A DNA stretch of 6,878 nucleotides, taken from NCBI GenBank assembly GCA_012510865.1, contig JAAZHF010000429.1, forward strand, positions 1 to 6,878, written 5' to 3'. The stretch is from Gammaproteobacteria bacterium. Lineage in GTDB: Bacteria; Pseudomonadota; Gammaproteobacteria; Xanthomonadales; Xanthomonadaceae. The notes under the pieces were generated by a model. It saw only the letters and a program-made list of their open reading frames with translations. It was not told where the DNA came from and made no database searches. Made by a program: the position numbers and the translations under genes. Shown here piece by piece: positions 5,941 to 6,878 of the stretch. Numbering within the stretch: position 1 is the first letter of the stretch; each line of letters opens with the position of its first letter.

Positions 5941-5947
5941 CTCTCCT
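5941..5947 (-). promoter_or_regulatory. Strong ribosome binding site of the BamC-like gene
   Basis: Read on the minus strand this is AGGAGAG, with AGGAG six bases before the ATG at 5936. It lies in the 22-nt gap after dapA and is the best Shine-Dalgarno in the window. It separates the true start from the long upstream open frame. Confidence 0.85.
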
Positions 5948-5958
5948 GGGAAAACGGT

Positions 5959-6870
5959 TCAGGCCGCGCACTCGTCGCGGCAGGCTTGTTCGAGCGCGTC
6001 CAGGCCGGCCGCCAGCCCGTCGGCGGCGGCGGAATGCTCCGCGGACAGCGGCAGCAACGGCAGGCGGATGCCGTCGCGGTGGCCGAAGCCACGCCGTGCC
6101 AGCAGCGCCTTGACCGGGATCGGATTGGATTCGACGCCGCAGAAATCGACCAGCTCCCGCAGCTTCGCGGCCAGCGCCTCGCAGGCCGGGCGATCGCCCG
6201 CCCGCGCCAGGTCGCACAGGAGCCGGAAGGCCGCCGGGGCCAGGTTCGAGGCCACCGACACCAGGCCATCGGCGCCGGCCAGCATGGAGCGCGGGGCGCT
6301 GGCGTCGTCGCCCGAAAGGATCCGGAACCCGGGTCCGGCGAGCGCGAGCAGGGCCCGCACCCGCGCCTCGTCGGCCACCGCCTCCTTGATGCCGACGATG
6401 CGCTCGTGCCCGGCAAGCTCCCCCACCGTGTCCGGCAGCAGGTCGCAGCCGGTGCGCGGCGGAACGTTGTACAGCACCACGGGCAGCCCGCCGTTGTCGG
6501 CCACGGCGCGATAGTGGGCCACCAGCCCGGCCTGCGTCGGCCGCACGTAGGGCGGCGTCACCACCAGCGCCGCATCGGCGCCGCAGGCCGCGGCCAGCCG
6601 GGTGCGTTCGATGGTGTGCGAGGTTGCCGACTGCCCGGTTCCGGCGAGCACGGGCACGCGCCCGGCGACCGCCTCGACCGCGCTGCGCAGCAGGGCCTCG
6701 AACTCGCCGGCGGTGAGCGCGGCGGCCTCGCCCGTGGACCCGGCCACGACCAGCGCCTGGGTGCCGCCCGCCACCTGCGCCGCGACCAGTCGCGACCAGG
6801 CGTCGGTATCGAGGGCGCCTGCGGACGTGAATGGCGTCGCCAGCGCGGTGATGCTGCCGGAAAGGTGCAA
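5959..6870 (-). CDS. dapA: 4-hydroxy-tetrahydrodipicolinate synthase
   Basis: Condenses pyruvate with aspartate-4-semialdehyde, first committed step to diaminopimelate and lysine; cytosolic TIM-barrel class I aldolase. Residues, numbered from the chosen start: [10 protein letters not shown] (43-52) is the substrate loop, PPY with Tyr108, YNVPPRTG (134-141) with the proton-relay Tyr134, and GIKEA with Schiff-base Lys162. ILSGDD (184-189) and NPIPVK (249-254) are also typical. The loop reads GST rather than the common GTT, a conservative Thr-to-Ser change at a residue of the catalytic triad. The given start is TTG at 6870-6868, giving 303 aa, and it aligns with normal DapA N-termini ([14 protein letters not shown]). 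The frame is still open for the last 8 bases of the window, so a start just outside cannot be excluded. The gene probably shares a transcript with the lipoprotein gene. Confidence 0.95.
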   Translation of the reverse strand: MHLSGSITALATPFTSAGALDTDAWSRLVAAQVAGGTQALVVAGSTGEAAALTAGEFEALLRSAVEAVAGRVPVLAGTGQSATSHTIERTRLAAACGADAALVVTPPYVRPTQAGLVAHYRAVADNGGLPVVLYNVPPRTGCDLLPDTVGELAGHERIVGIKEAVADEARVRALLALAGPGFRILSGDDASAPRSMLAGADGLVSVASNLAPAAFRLLCDLARAGDRPACEALAAKLRELVDFCGVESNPIPVKALLARRGFGHRDGIRLPLLPLSAEHSAAADGLAAGLDALEQACRDECAA

Positions 6871-6878
6871 TCTGGGCC

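Noticed and set aside
5937..6416. N-terminal extension of the lipoprotein into dapA
   Set aside because: The signal peptide and AGGAG site fix the start at 5936. The upstream residues are an off-frame reading of dapA.

Overview
The window is GC-rich, gene-dense bacterial chromosome from a gammaproteobacterium, most likely a member of the Xanthomonadaceae (Lysobacter/Luteimonas/Xanthomonas group). This rests on strong G/C bias at third codon positions, the pcnB-folK-panB-panC-panD-pgi order, a dapA-bamC-like pair, a 7Fe ferredoxin very close to the Azotobacter FdI type, and the wording of PanB. The family assignment is inferred from recalled gene orders and sequences, not from a search.

Positions 1-4728 hold one leftward block of six genes: pcnB (poly(A) polymerase I), folK (folate pathway pyrophosphokinase), panB, panC, panD (three pantothenate enzymes) and the N-terminal half of pgi (glucose-6-phosphate isomerase), which runs off the left edge. 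The genes are packed as an operon: pcnB/folK share one base (TGATG), panB/panC overlap by four (ATGA), and panD/pgi are 3 nt apart. Gaps of 63 nt and 49 nt precede panB and panD. PanB uses methylene-tetrahydrofolate, so folK next to panB makes metabolic sense. PanB makes ketopantoate, PanD makes beta-alanine, and PanC joins pantoate to beta-alanine. The ketopantoate reductase step (PanE or IlvC) is not encoded here.

Positions 4729-5059 contain no protein gene. This stretch has a good extended -10 promoter, a structured leader, a complete tRNA-Glu with anticodon CUC and encoded CCA, a strong hairpin likely to end the tRNA transcript, and a probable fdxA promoter.

Positions 5060-5383 encode FdxA rightward. 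A GC-only hairpin separates it from a convergent, leftward dapA -> lipoprotein pair (5418-6870). DapA makes dihydrodipicolinate for lysine and diaminopimelate. The lipoprotein is probably a short BamC/NlpB-type outer-membrane assembly lipoprotein, matching the E. coli dapA-bamC arrangement.

This is a core housekeeping region. I see no mobile element, CRISPR array, toxin-antitoxin, defence module or biosynthetic cluster, and no convincing new system. The points worth a second look are small: a half-length BamC-like protein, an extended -10 readable on both strands between pcnB and tRNA-Glu, a repeat-encoded poly-arginine tail on PcnB, and the start codon of dapA.
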